From Abelmoschus esculentus (taxonomy: Eukaryota; Streptophyta; Magnoliopsida; Malvales; Malvaceae), in the NCBI GenBank assembly GCA_035048815.1, contig JAUCBN010000038.1, positions 11,126,001 through 11,190,000 of the forward strand: 64,000 nucleotides of DNA. Direction: 5' to 3'. Every line of letters begins with the position of its first letter. The first letter of the stretch is position 1. Positions 49,901 through 61,760 of this stretch are shown here, piece by piece. The notes under the pieces were generated by a model. The model saw only the letters and a list, made by a program, of their open reading frames with translations, had not been told where the DNA came from and made no database searches. The position numbers and the translations under genes are program-made.

Positions 49901-50231
49901 ATAATTAAATAAAATAATATTTTTAATAAAAAGAATGATTGTAGAAAAACTCTTAATAAAAAAATAATTAATCTCAGTTTAAAAGCAAATTAGTTATCCA
50001 AAAAGTCTTCTAATTTTAAAACATCACTTTAACTTTTAATCTTTAAATTCACATTTAAACTTTCAAAACTTTATAATCTTATCTCAAAAATTTTCCCTTA
50101 AATATAGAAAATCAATTTAAAACCTCAAAAAAAAATTAGGGTTTCAGAAATTGAGAATCTAAAAAGAGTTTTTAATTAGGGATTTTAAAATTAGGGTTTT
50201 TAAAATTAGATATAATTTTTAGGGTATTACA
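46903..50231 (-). mobile_element. 5' LTR (right) of the non-autonomous element
   Basis: 3,329 bp, the longer and probably less altered copy, carrying the ~60-base block at 47190-47250 and the extra 24 bases near 47770 that the left LTR lacks. The paired ORFs 47341-47535 and 47348-47632 mirror 43390-43584 and 43397-43681 in the left LTR. They show no known domain and are not called as genes. Confidence 0.92.
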
Positions 50232-50236
50232 TCTTC

Positions 50237-51017
50237 CCATCATGTTCTACATTTTCCTAGGGTTTTGTTGAAGGTTGTCAAGTATTTGTGAGAAGAGATT
50301 GTACTTTGTTACTTGTTTCTAATGCAATAAAAGATCGAAGTTTGCTTATACTTTGTCATTCCTTATTCTTACATTCAAGCTCAAGAGAGAAGTTTGTGAG
50401 TAATCCATTTATCTAATATCGAGAGAGTTAGATTCACGAAAGGGATAAGTACAATATTCAACTTGATTGGAGGATACTAACTCGGCCTAGAAATAGGCTA
50501 AGAGTTTCAGCGGCTAAAAGAAATGTTGGATTGGTTGGTGATTATAATTGATTCACGCCAAGAGGTATTATCAAAGACTGGTCATCAACAGTATTTCAAC
50601 TTAGAGATAAGCGATATCACTCAAGGATACTTTGCCGAACTTTGATAGTTCTGCCCAAGAGCAAGAGATTGCCACGGCAGAAAACATTGTCGCTGTCGAT
50701 ACAGTATTTGCAGTACTACCGAGGCAATGCATTGTAAATGCATTGGGACAGAAGCAGATCAATCAAATCCAGAATACAACACAACTGATCCAACCCTACA
50801 TCTCTCTCATATTTCTCTTTATTTAGTTATTCTATTTAGTTTAGATCAATCTTCAACTTATCTGTGTTTTTACTTTTCTTTTATAGAAGAAAGAAGATCA
50901 AAGGAAGCATATTGAGTATACCAATCCCTGTGGAGACGATATTCGATAAATACTTATCACTTTATTACTTGACGACGTGTACATTTGCACTTAATTGCTC
51001 ATATTCAGCACGTATCA
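50237..51017 (+). mobile_element. Athila 5' LTR, second part
   Basis: Resumes at CCATCATGTTCTA(C/G)ATTTTCC, matching 57030 onward in the 3' LTR, and ends AGCACGTATCA before the PBS. Includes 'GAGACGATATTCGATAAATA'. The ORFs at 50632-51052 are LTR sequence. Confidence 0.88.
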
Positions 51018-51023
51018 AGTTTT

Positions 51024-51041
51024 TGGCGCTGTTGCCGGGGA
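51024..51041 (+). other. Athila primer-binding site
   Basis: TGGCGCTGTTGCCGGGGA lies six bases after the LTR end. This is the PBS phrase diagnostic of Athila elements (tRNA-Asp type), with one base changed from the common TGGCGCCGTTGCCGGGGA. Confidence 0.92.
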
Positions 51042-51142
51042 TTGACAACTAAATTTTGTTTTCTTTATTTTTTGCTTTTATTTTAGTATCAGTTTTTTTA
51101 TTTTATTTTATTTTATTTTTATTTTTACTTGTTTTTTGGTGT

Positions 51143-53704
51143 ATGACCAGGGCCAAACCTAGCAATCCACTACACGAAATTGACCCAGATATCGAAAAAA
51201 CTTATCAGAGGTTGAGAAGAGAGATTCAAGGAGCCATGGCAGTGAATCTAGGAAATCAAAACCTACCTGAAGGCATTGGAGGCCATCAAAAGCAAACATT
51301 GCCGCAACCACTGCCGCAGCAGCTAACTGTCAGAGATTTTCTGGTGGAAGATTTAAATGGATTGAACCCTAGAGTTGTTACACCAGAGATTGAAGCAACC
51401 TACATTGAACTTAAACTTGTGATGTTCAATATGCTTAATACTATTGGACAATTTAGTGGGGCTATAACAGAAGATGTCAGACAGCATCTCAAATCCTTCA
51501 TGGAAGTATGCAACTCTTTCAAAATCCAGAGAGTTCAAGAAGACATTTTGAGGCTGAAACTTTTCCCCTATTCACTAAGGGATAGGGCCAAAACCTGGTT
51601 GAATAGCATTTCGGCAGGATCAATTGGATCTTGGAGTGAACTCTGCCGAGAATTTATTACGCGATTTAACCTTACAAATTTATATGATCGAATCCATAAT
51701 GAGATTACTTCTTTTAGACAGGCTGATGACGAACCTATGTACGAGGCTTGGGAACGCTACAAAGAGTTACTGAACAGATGTCCACTACATGGATTCCCAT
51801 TATGGACGCAAGTAACCATATTCTATAATGCCACCAATGCCCCGATAAAGATGATGTTGGATGCCTCAACAAACGACACACTCCTTGACAAAGTCCCGGA
51901 AGAAGCTATAGAAATTCTGAACAAACTCGTAAGGAACGATTTCCAATTTCCTACTTCTAGGCAAGGAGGATTAAGACGCCAAGCCACAGTAAATGAACTA
52001 GAAACCAACAATTCAGTGACAGCATAGTTGGCATCTTTGACAAAAATGGTTCAGAATATGCAAGTACAACAAAATACTCATGAGGTAAAAGCTATAAATT
52101 CTTTTGAGTATGTGCAAGAGAAGGAAATTGGCTTTTATGTGGGAAACTACAACCGGAATAACAACATGATGTCAAATACATATAATCCAGCTTGGAAAAG
52201 ACATCCAAACTTTTCATGGAGCAATCCTCACAATACTTTGAACCCCACCAACCAGACCTCAAGTTATCAACATTCACTGCCTCAACAGCAAGTGCAACAG
52301 TCACTACCACAACAGCAGATGCAGCAGCAGCAGCAACCTATGAACTCATTAGAGAATACTCTCAAGGTCTTTATTATGAAAACTGAATCATATATGGCTG
52401 AGAACAATAGTTTCAAGAAAAGGACTGATAACTTCATGAATAGAACAGAGATGATGATGCAAAACCAGGAAGCTGCTATAAAATCACTAGAAACCCAAGT
52501 TGATCAGTTCACTCAAAGAAAAAACACTAGAACACAAGGGAGATTACCTAGAAATACTGAAGTTGCTAAGGGTATGGGCCATGAACAATGCAAAGCAATC
52601 ACAATAAGAAGTGGTCTACAACTGAAAGAAACACTAGGCAAGTCAGCAACCAAAGTTCCACCAGCAATATAGGAGGACACAGAAAATGAGGACTTGGATG
52701 TCGAACAGACTAAAGATAATGACGATGCCCCAGCAGAAAGCTCGGCAACTCCTGAACTGCCTGCCGAGATAGCAAGACACACAATGGTCCAAGGTATTAA
52801 ATTCCAAACTAATGAGACCCTGGATGAAATGAGACCACCACCACCTTTCCCACAAAAGTTGAAAAAACAGAAACAAGACCACCAGTTTAAGAAATTTCTT
52901 AATATTCTAAAGCAAGTCCACATCAACTTGCCATTTGTTGAGTCAATTGAATAGCTGCTCAACTACGCTAAATTCTTAAAAGACATTATGTCTAAGAGAA
53001 AGAAGTTAGGTGAGTTTGAGACAGTGGCAGCAACTGAAGAATGCATGGTAATGCTGCACAATCGTATGCCACCCAAACTGAAGGATCATGGATGCTTTAC
53101 CATACCTTGTGCGATTGGTAACAATTATGAAGGAAAGACACTATGTGACCTAGGAGCAAGCATAAATCTCATGCCCAAATCAGTCTTTCAAAAGCTTGGA
53201 ATAGGAAGGGCAAAACCAACGACAGCGCTGCTCTAACTTGCTGATAGATCCTATGTGTATCCAGAAGGAAAAATTGAGGATATATTGGTAAGGGTTGACA
53301 AGTTTATTTTCCCTGCCGACTTTCTTGTCCTTGATTGTGAAGCATATGAAAATGCACTGATCATCTTAGGGAGACCTTTTCTTGCTACTGGACGAACCTT
53401 AATAGATGTGGAGAATAGAGAGTTGACAATGAGGGTCAATGACCAGCAATTCAAACTCAATACATTCCACAAATTGAGAAAATTTGATGGTCTAGAAGAG
53501 TGCAAAGCCCTCCAGACAACTGATGCAGATACCAAAATATCCTGCCTAGGTAGCACGCTCGACAGACTATTTGGTAAGAAAATTAAAGCCAAAGTGGAGG
53601 TAGAAAATAAAGAAGGGATTGGCCAGTACCTGCAGAAAACTCCATGCCAACAAGAGATGAGCAAATTAGGAGATGTATTTACATACACTCCACCAGTAAT
53701 ATAA
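51143..53704 (+). pseudogene. Athila gag-protease, one frame with four premature stops
   Basis: Start chosen at MTRAKPSNPLHEIDP (51143). The 29 codons upstream are hydrophobic leader sequence unlike gag. The gag core covers about residues 110-290 (LKLFPYSLRDRAKTWL, FITRFNLTNLYDRI, EAWERYKELLNRCPLHG). A glutamine-rich linker (52280-52340) follows. The retroviral-type protease region begins near 53130 (LCDLGASINLMPKSVF, catalytic D in DLGAS) and continues through ILGRPFLATG. In-frame stops are TAG at 52025, TAG at 52670, TAG at 52952 and TAA at 53234, each one C-to-T change from CAG or CAA. The frame closes at 53704 with no RT following. Not functional. Confidence 0.9.
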
Positions 53705-54160
53705 TCTCTTCCCTTCTATTCTATTTTATTATATTAGGATTAGTTTTAATTTATTTTCAGTATTTTCCTTAATTTTTAGTAATATTTTTATGTCTATTTA
53801 CTTTTTTAGGAAAATAAAATCAGGGATAAAAGAGAATTAGTTCAGAGTAGAAACTCTATCGAGGCCGTAAACAGTTTCAGAAGCCGCAGAAGTCCCAACG
53901 GGCAAAAACAACGTAACGATTATCTACCGAATTTTCCGCCGCGACAGTAAATGCTAACGAGCAGTAAATTCAAAACGGCTAGTGGTTAAAACGGTCACAA
54001 TGCCGAGGCCTATATAAGCAGCATCCCTCTCTTGAACTATTCACTCTTGCATTCTTGAATTCTTTAGCATTCTACACAGTATCTTCTCACAATACTTTCA
54101 CAATTCTTTTTGAAATCTTTTAGAAAACTTTACCAAGACTCTCAATCCTAAAAATCATCA
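53705..54160 (+). promoter_or_regulatory. Athila internal spacer with promoter-like TATA box
   Basis: 456 bases replace the pol region. After a T-rich start, it has GC-richer sequence and then GGCCTATATAAGCAGC (TATATAA at 54011-54017), 144 bases before the ATG of the downstream ORF. The context resembles the LTR TATA box (CTATATAAGGCC). Promoter activity is inferred from position and motif only. Confidence 0.45.
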
Positions 54161-55616
54161 ATGGCAGCATACACTCGCTTTACCCCCGCTACTGTGGTAG
54201 AAAGATTCAACAGATCTTTTATCGCTCGGCAGCTGTGGGAAGAACAAGATTCAGCATCAAAAGTGACAACTCTTTTGCCTACAACTCGAGCAAGCTAATG
54301 CAACCATAGTGCGTGAGTTTTATGCACATGGGCCAAGCAAGGACAATCTCTTTGTCCACTGTCGAGGCAAACATGTACGCCTTGATACTGAAACAATTAA
54401 TGCATTCTATGGCCTAGCACCAAGATGAGATAGGCATGCCAAATTCACGGATGACATCACCACTCAAGATTACGAACAAATCAAGGATAAACTTTGTTAC
54501 AATAACACTCCATAAGAAACTGGTGCCCATAGAGGTTCTATGACAAGGCAAAGCCTCAAGCCCGAGGCAAAATTGTGGTGCACATTCGTCAAGAGACACC
54601 TTATCCCTACTTCTCACAACAGCACAGTGGACCGCAAGAGATTGGTGTTGATCCAATCAATTACCAAGAAGAGGAGCATCAATGTTGGAGAGATCATTCT
54701 TCGAGAAATTCATGATTGTGGTAAGAAGGAACGTGGACCGTTATATTTCCCATATTTAATATCTGCTTTGTGTATTACTACAGGAGTACTAGTTGAAGAA
54801 ACCAACGAATACACACCAAAAAGGTAAGGATGGACAAGAGAATTCTACCACAGAGTAATGCAGATCACACAGGCAGAACCGGTCCAGGAAACACCATAAT
54901 AATTTACTACTGACTTCACTATCGGAGCTTAATACACGGCAGAGATGCCAAGCACTGCCGATGCCCCTACCGTAGCAGACCCCTACTAGGAATTTCTTCA
55001 GAGGATAGACGCCATGGATCTTCGCCAGCAACGATACATGGAATACCAACGAGACTTCAACAGCACCCTTGCTCAGATGATGATGTAGAACTTCTCCAAC
55101 CAAGGAGCATAATTTCCAGAATGCCCTACAAACATATTTGTAACGGCAACACCTTACACAGAAACCAATCCAGCTCCAGGGCCAAGTCAATTTTTCACTT
55201 CCAAACTGCAGCAACAATTCCACGTAGTTGGACCATCTAGGGCAGTAGACGCTGCTGCGGCATCATCCGCCAGTAGAAGACCTTCGAAGCGAAGGGGAGT
55301 TTTCAGCACTCCCCCAAGATCGCCAATACCAATGGGTAGTCTATCAACTAAGATAGATGCCTACGTTCATCAAAGCTCATCAACTATCGAACCTAACGTC
55401 CAGCATGCTGGGGAAGATCCAAAAAACGAAGGCACAGAAATCATAGACACAAACGATAAAGGAAGAGAAGAGGTCAATGCTCCAATGCAACGAACAACAC
55501 CTACGAGAGTTCAGCCGCCGAGAAGAGCAAAGCCATCGCCATCACCAAGGGCACAACCATCAACAACTAGACCAAAGAGACAAATTGTGGAAGAAAGCTC
55601 TTTCAAACCCTTATAA
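54161..55616 (+). pseudogene. Athila downstream ORF with putative plant transposon protein domain, broken
   Basis: Starts ATGGCAGCATACACTCGC at 54161, runs about 40 codons, then shifts frame near 54280 and continues in a second frame to 55616. Recognisable pieces are ERFNRSFIARQLWEEQ, REFYAHGPSKDNLFVHCRGK, DTETINAFYGL, LWCTFVKRHLIPTSH and a basic Ser/Pro-rich tail ending PKRQIVEESSFKPL. This is the domain found in the ORF downstream of pol in many Athila elements; its function is unsettled. In-frame stops include 54426 (TGA), 54513 (TAA), 54825 (TAA) and at least six more TAA/TAG codons between 54895 and 55115. The last 94 codons (55332-55613) are open. Confidence 0.75.
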
Positions 55617-56463
55617 TTTTTCTCCTTTATTTTTACTATTTTTTTCTTCTTTCTATTATATTCTTATATTTTATATATTTTTACCTACTGTCTGCCCCTA
55701 AATTAAGCATTGAGGACAATGCTTGGTTTGAGTTTGAGGGTGTAGAGCCACTGCGGAGGCTATTTATTGTCGCGGCCTTGCCATGAAAAGGAAGTTTTAA
55801 ATGATAAAAAATTTTGTTTTATATCCACCACTGTACTTAAAACTGTTGCCATACTTTTGCACTGCTCTTCATCAGTATTGTCTTAGTTTATTCTTAAAGG
55901 CAATAGAAATCTTTCTCCTTACCATAGTTAGGATCTGTTTTGAAGACTTGATTCTAGGATACTTAAGGAGAAAAACTTAGAAGCCTGCTATAAGGTTGAA
56001 TTTTAAAACACTTTTGGGACTTGTTTGGCTATAGGAATTCTTTTAATAAACTTAGGTGATAAAGACTTAGAATTTGGAAAGGTGACTAGAGGTGCCTATG
56101 ATCGGCTCTAGGAAAAACTCTTCTTCATACTAGAGGTGTTCGAAATTGGCTCTAGTATGCATAAAAGAATAGCAAAAGAAATAAAGAAGTAAGAAATAAA
56201 AAACACAATTCTTGAGGTGCCCGAAATTGGCTCAAGGAATTGTTGTTATAGGAAGAGTACACAAAAACCAAGTCTATTTGTCTTGAACTTAGAGTTCATC
56301 TAAGGTCTTTATTCAAATTTGTCCATAAAACACGCGCACACACTAGCCTTATAGCTTGTCTTCTAAGTACACCCTTAGGAAACCGAAATGTTAAGTCTAA
56401 AGAATAGACATAGTTATGGATTTGCATTGCATGAGGACAAGCAATAGTTCGAGTTTAGGGGTG
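55617..56463 (+). other. Athila 3' untranslated region with PPT
   Basis: Contains the lineage-typical phrase GAGGACAATGCTTGGTTTGAGTTTGAGGG (55711-55739, described by position). Further on are two short repeats of 'GAGGTG(T/C)(T/C)CGAAATTGGCTC' (56143-56230). The GAGTTTAGGGGTG purine tract ends at 56463. No gene. Confidence 0.7.
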
Positions 56464-57808
56464 TGGTAAGTGCTCAACTCACTATCACTTTCTTCACTTT
56501 TCTAGGCACTTATCATCAATTCTACACCCACTTGAACCAATGCATGGGCTTAATATGATAAATTTAGGGACTATGCCATTAAAGAATATATTTGTAGAAA
56601 AGACGTACTTTACTACATTTTCACATCTGTATAGGAATAAGTATTGTCGAGGCAGCAGAATGAGGCTGAGGTAGGACCTGATGACGAGGAAGTAGAGGAG
56701 AAAAAGCAATATGGCTGGCAGCTGAAGGAGAAAAATGAGGAGAACGTTGTTGAGTAAGAAGCCCAAGAATCGGAGCTGAACAACACAAGAAAAGTCCAAG
56801 GATAAGGCCACGCGGGATAAAACCTTCTAGAAGATCAAACTTGGAAATATTTACCCTATGTACATAACTTGTTCCCTACTCCAAGTTGTACTCTATTTAG
56901 GAAAGGTTTGCCCTAGTCCAAGACTATATAAGGCCTAGCCGTCCTAGGGGTTAGAAGGGAGACCTAGAGAGCATAAACGATATAATTAGATTCGGCTTGC
57001 ACCGAGAGAGTTTAGGGATAATTCTTTCCATCATGTTCTAGATTTTCCTAGGGTTTTGGTGAAGGTTATCAAGTATTTGTGAGAAGAGATTGTACTTTGT
57101 TTCTTGTTTCTAATCAATAAAAGATCGAAGTTTGTTTATCCTTTGTCATTCCTTGTTCTTACATTCAAGCTCGAGAGAGAAGTTTGTGAGTAATTCATTT
57201 ATCTAATATCGAGAGAGTTAGATTTACGAAAGGGATAAGTACGGTATTCAACTTGATTGAAGGATACTAACTCGGCCTAGAAATAGGTTAAGAGTTTCAG
57301 CGGTTAAAAGAAGTGTGAGATTGGTTGGTGATTATAATTGATTCACGTTGAGAGGTATTATCAAGGACTGGTCATCAATAGTATTTCGACTTAGAGATAA
57401 GCTAAATCATTCGAGGACACTTTACCAAACTTTGATAGTTCTACCCAAGAGCAAGAGATTATCGCGGCGGGAAACATTGTCGCTGCCGAGACAGTATCTG
57501 CAATACTACCGAGGTAGTATATTGTAATTACATTGGAACAGAAGCAAATCAATCAAGTCCACAATACAACACAATTAGATTCAACCCTATCTCTCTCTCA
57601 TATTTCTCTTTATTTAGTTATTTTATTTAGTTTAGATCAATCTTCAACTTATCCGTGTTTCTATTTTTCTTTTACAAAAGCAAGAAGACCAAAGGAAGCA
57701 TATTGAGTATACCAATCCCTATGGAGACGATATTCGATAAATATATATCACTTTATTACTTGACGACGTGTACACTTGCACTTAATTGCGCATATTCAGC
57801 ACGCATCA
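56464..57808 (+). mobile_element. 3' LTR of the Athila element
   Basis: 1,345 bp, TGGTAAGTGCTC...ACGCATCA, collinear with the split 5' LTR. The first dinucleotide context changed from TGATAAG to TGGTAAG. TATATAA at 56925-56931. Followed by the ATGCC target-site duplication. Confidence 0.92.
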
Positions 57809-57813
57809 ATGCC

Positions 57814-58590
57814 CCTAACAAACAGTCCACTTATTCTCACAAGCATATCGATATGCTTCATAACCGCATCGATATGCTTGAATGAAAATGTAGGTTTGAG
57901 TTAGAATTTCACCAGAATTTCTTATTCAATTTGTATGGTTAAACCTCATCTCGATCCTACAAGTTATGAAGATAGTTTAGGGTGTGCTTTTACTCTTTTA
58001 CATCAATCTAACAATAATTTACAAAATTATCATTAAAGGGTCTCATCATCCAAATCAAGCAATAACACAAAACATGCAACAAGACCTAATTTCAGGATAT
58101 GTATGAAGCAATGAGAGTTAATTGTGTATTAACCTTATGCAAAAAAGCCTAAAAGTAAGGATTCCACAATCCTCAAGCCTTTTCCATCCCAAGAAAATTT
58201 AATGTTTCTCCAACCCATTCTTTACAAGGAAGAGTTAGGCAACAAATACCTTAAAAAAAAAAAGAGTTAGGCAACAAATTAAACACTATCGAGGAAGGTT
58301 TTTAGAGTTTAAAACCACTAACAAATAAAAATTGAAGCTTCCCAACACTTTATTCATGTTCTTGTCTCAACCCCAACCACAAACCTCTTTTCTTAGCAAA
58401 CTAACATATTTTTACCTTTTATTCTAGTTCGATTGACGCTCACCAACTTTCTCTCAAACACAAGAATGTGAACCTACCTTAAACCAACCAAGATTGGGCA
58501 TTGAACTTTAAGCTTGTGTGAGGGAAGACGAGGAAGAAGGAGAGGAAAAAGCCAAGGACAAAGTGACCTTAGTTAGGGGATTTTCCCTAC
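57814..58590 (-). mobile_element. Gypsy LTR remnant, part 2 (after Athila)
   Basis: Continuation of 41221-42433 beyond the ATGCC target-site duplication, beginning CCTAACAAACAGTCC and including two 'CATATCGATATGCTT' phrases (57843-57875). Those match the CGATA-rich style of the sequence just before 42428. A 28-base duplication ('AAGAGTTAGGCAACAAAT') sits at 58220-58280. The end near 58590 is a guess from a change in composition. No gene is seen. Confidence 0.4.
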
Positions 58591-58599
58591 AAAAAATCT

Positions 58600-59790
58600 A
58601 TATTTATCATTAAAAATTTAAAATTAAACTTACTTAGACGGTTAAACACATATGAATAAATATACATAAATAAAAGTTTAACATTTCATCTGAATAGCTT
58701 TATTTAAATAATAATATTTTAAAAACTATTTAAATAAAGATTAAGTGAATTATTATTAATAATCGATTGGTCTAATAAGACAAGGTAATAGATCCTTCAA
58801 ATAAAATTAGGGGTTTGAATCCTCACGTTATATGAATGGAATATTTGGGTTGGGAGGATCTCCTCCATAACAGACTTATAAAATAATCGATCTAGATTAA
58901 TCAATCAACAAATTAAAAATCAGCGGTTAAAAAACATTTAATTGGACAAAAATAATAGGGATACAAATTTGAATCTATAAGAAACAAGGACAAATCGATT
59001 CTCTCATCACTATTATTATTCACCAAAATTTCGGTACAATTTATTATATGTCAATCATATCATTAAAAGGCAAAAATTTTGAGTCATTAGAGATGAAAAA
59101 CATAACATATTTTTTTAAAACAAAAGCCATTCCGACATATGTACATGTATTGGTATTATACTAGCCAATTGTGCTGGAAAACATTAAAAACCAGATATTA
59201 CCGTTGTCATATACAACTTCTTGATCAAATTATCGGATAGTACGGGTGTTGATCCTATAGGTCACAGGTTCGAACACTATTATTGCAGTATAATGTTTGA
59301 ACGATCAATATCAAATGATTGAGTGTATATTCTAATTAGATACTACTGTAACCATTATACCTGATTCAAAAAATATATAACACAATAATTAAATCTATCA
59401 TTGTGTAAATTAAACTTTAAAGTTTTAACTTTTAACCCTTAATTATATATTTTACTCCTTAAATTGATACTCTAAACAAAAAAATATGTAAATTAAATTT
59501 TATATAATAAGTGCATCTATACAATTTTACAAACTTATTGAATCATTTATTATAAATCTGAGAAATTTCTCAATTTAATTTATTATTTTTGTTCATTATT
59601 CTCTTTTATATTATACAACGATTTAATAAAACAATCATTTTGACATAAGAATAAACTTTTTTTAACGTTTGAAGTAAATATCTATATTTATTAATAAAAA
59701 TTAAATTTATTTTAACGGTTGAACGCATATAGATAAATATACTTAAATAAAAGTTTAACGTTTCCCTTTGTTTAAATAATTATATTTTTA
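58600..59790. repeat. Duplicated host segment, gene-less copy
   Basis: Three parts recur further right. 58600-58730 matches 59686-59790 (shared 'AAATATAC(A/T)(T/A)AAATAAAAGTTTAAC'). 59041-59160 matches 62021-62160 ('ATATGTCAAT..ATCATT(A/G)AAAGGC'). 59167-59549 matches 63625-64000 almost throughout. No ORF of note. The space where the defensin-like gene sits in the right copy is closed up here. A B-box-like GGTTCGAACAC at 59270 has no matching A box, so no tRNA or SINE is called. Confidence 0.75.
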
Positions 59791-59794
59791 AATA

Positions 59795-61760
59795 TGTTCC
59801 CTTCGCGGCCATTTTAAAATCGAGATGTAAAAAAATAATCTGTCGAGTAAATTTTGAAAAATCGAATTTTATCACTTTTAATTATTAATTATAAAAATCG
59901 GGGTCTTGTTTTAAAACGTGTATTATTTAAATTTTAAAATAACTTAGAGTCGCCACCGGCCACTTAGGTAGGTCAGACACCATAAAACAAACCAAAGATT
60001 CTTTTTAAAAAACATTGGGTTTGGGGGTCGATTACTCGTAAGGACGACCCCTACGAGCGCCCGAAATCGGTACCTTATTAATTACACGTGATATTTTAGC
60101 ATTTTGAATAATAATATTAATTTAATTAGTCATTGTCAAATGAATATCGTTCGAACGAGGATATCCTTTTGGATAAGAAAGTATATTTCTTTTAAATACG
60201 AGCTTGAATAAGACATCCTATAATAGGAAATCTTAACTCATATTTAAAAATATTTAAAGAAATATAAACTCTTCCCCAAAAGGTTTTAAATGCATGACCG
60301 ATTATTATCTTGTCAATTTTAAGTTTTAACCTATTAGGCTCTATTCATTAAATATTTAAAACTCTATTATATTATTAATTTACCAAGTGTATTATGATAA
60401 CATCCGAACGATCGGACACTACCATCTAGACACTTAATAAAATTAATAATACTATTGATGTTTATAATCATTTACCTAATTAATTTTATTTAAATCTAAC
60501 CTTAAATTATTTATCATTTTCTAGGTTTCGATGGCACGTCGAAAGAGATACCAAAGTAAAATCTCTTGGTCAACATAATGTTACGTCAAAACACCGGGCG
60601 CTTAGTGTATCCGAGATATATGATTAAAATATCATTGTTACTAAAATTATCTCTCAATTTAAATTAATTATTTAATTAAAATGACTAACCCTAAAAAGAC
60701 TCTAATTTAATTAATTAAGTACTAATCAGATGTTTCCTAAACAAATATACTATATGAGTTTAAAACATGCATACAAATAAATAAAACAAATAAATAAAAA
60801 CATAAGTTAAAGCATGTAAAGGGATATGAATTTTATTTAAAGCATAAGAACTCTATTACAAGTGAAAGGGGTCTAAGAGTTGACATACCTAGTTACTTTA
60901 AGTAAGTGATGACTATTGGTAAGGGTCGATCCATTCCAGGAGGGTTTCGTATCGGATGATTTTCTATTCGCTTCTCTTCCTCATATTCCTTATTCGGTTT
61001 GTCTTCGTTTTGTCAGACCAAGATCACAAAGAAATGAGGCTTTTCCATCGGTAAATAGTCTTGGTACTCCTCTGCATAACGTTGTTTCAAACGGACGAAC
61101 AATGAATTTTTGTTGTCTTTATTTTCTTCTTCTTTCTCCGCTCTTGGCCTCTATTGTTTCTTCCTTGGAATTGATTTTCAATTCCAGAAAAACAATCCAA
61201 TTGCTTTGCCTCCTCAATAACCGAACCCTCATCACTGTCTCACCGTTACACTATCATCACTTTAATCATTGCCTCTTCATTACATCTTTATCACTTTAAT
61301 CATTACCTCAATAATAACAGCCATCATCATCACTCATGATTGCTGCAATCATGAATCTCCTCTCTCTCTCTGCCGAATGCACCACTGCCTCCCTCTTTCC
61401 TTTCCAACTCTTAGTTGCAACACCGAATCACCTGAATGCTCGTGAAGGATATTGACCGACCCAAAGGTTGATGATCCTTTGATATATCCAAGAGAAGGAA
61501 ATTAAAGGATTCCTCCTCTAAAAAACCACCGTCCAATCCCCCCTTCTTTGTCGTATCTCTCCTATTTCCCGGTAACCCACAATAACTCCCTTCCTGGTAA
61601 ACGAAAATCAATCTCAATATTATGCCCTTATTTTTTGTTTTATTATTATTTTATTATTTTATATATATATATTTGAATTTTATTTTTTTTTGTCTATATT
61701 AAATATTTACTTTTAGCGTTATTATATATTCGTATACCCGGACGAAATTCGGGTATTACA
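59795..61760 (-). mobile_element. Tat-type LTR (second copy in the window)
   Basis: 1,966 bp. Plus-strand ends are TGTTCCCTTCGCGG at 59795 and GGTATTACA at 61760, directly followed by GTTGCCCCTC (PPT complement), so it is a 3' LTR in minus orientation. It shares GAGTCGCCACCGGCCAC (59949-59965) with the LTR at 6814 but is otherwise quite diverged. The 127-codon plus-strand ORF at 60916-61299 and the 68-codon minus ORF at 61411-61617 lie inside the LTR and show no domain. Confidence 0.75.

Larger units (their letters stand above)
43011..50231 (-). mobile_element. Non-autonomous Tekay-type element with 3.3-kb LTRs and a 649-bp interior
   Basis: Two near-identical long repeats (43011-46253 and 46903-50231) open TGTAACCCCTTAATTTTAAC and end AGGGTATTACA. 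They flank only 46254-46902. TCTTC lies on both sides (43006-43010 and 50232-50236). The interior has a minus-strand PBS (46887-46898, tRNA-iMet type), the minus-strand phrase GAGGATAAAATTTCTTTTAAG and PPT beside the left LTR, so the element runs right to left. There is no gag or pol; only a residual coding tail reading FEDKISFKGG is left. Confidence 0.93.
42434..57808 (+). mobile_element. Athila-type Ty3/gypsy element lacking RT, RNase H and integrase
   Basis: 5' LTR 42434-43010 plus 50237-51017 (split by the element at 43011-50231), PBS 51024-51041, gag-protease 51143-53704, a plant-transposon-domain ORF 54161-55616, PPT near 56451-56463, 3' LTR 56464-57808. ATGCC flanks both ends (42429-42433 and 57809-57813). 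Without the nested element it is about 8.15 kb. Only 456 bases separate the end of the protease region from the downstream ORF, so the whole RT-RNase H-integrase part (normally over 3 kb) is absent. Confidence 0.92.

Noticed and set aside
59230..59310. SINE or tRNA with B box GGTTCGAACAC
   Set aside because: No A box at the right distance upstream, no poly-A or short-repeat tail, and the block is part of a larger segmental duplication.
60916..61299. 127-codon plus-strand ORF with a hydrophobic segment, possible gene
   Set aside because: It lies wholly inside the Tat-type LTR, antisense to the element, with no known domain and no supporting context.
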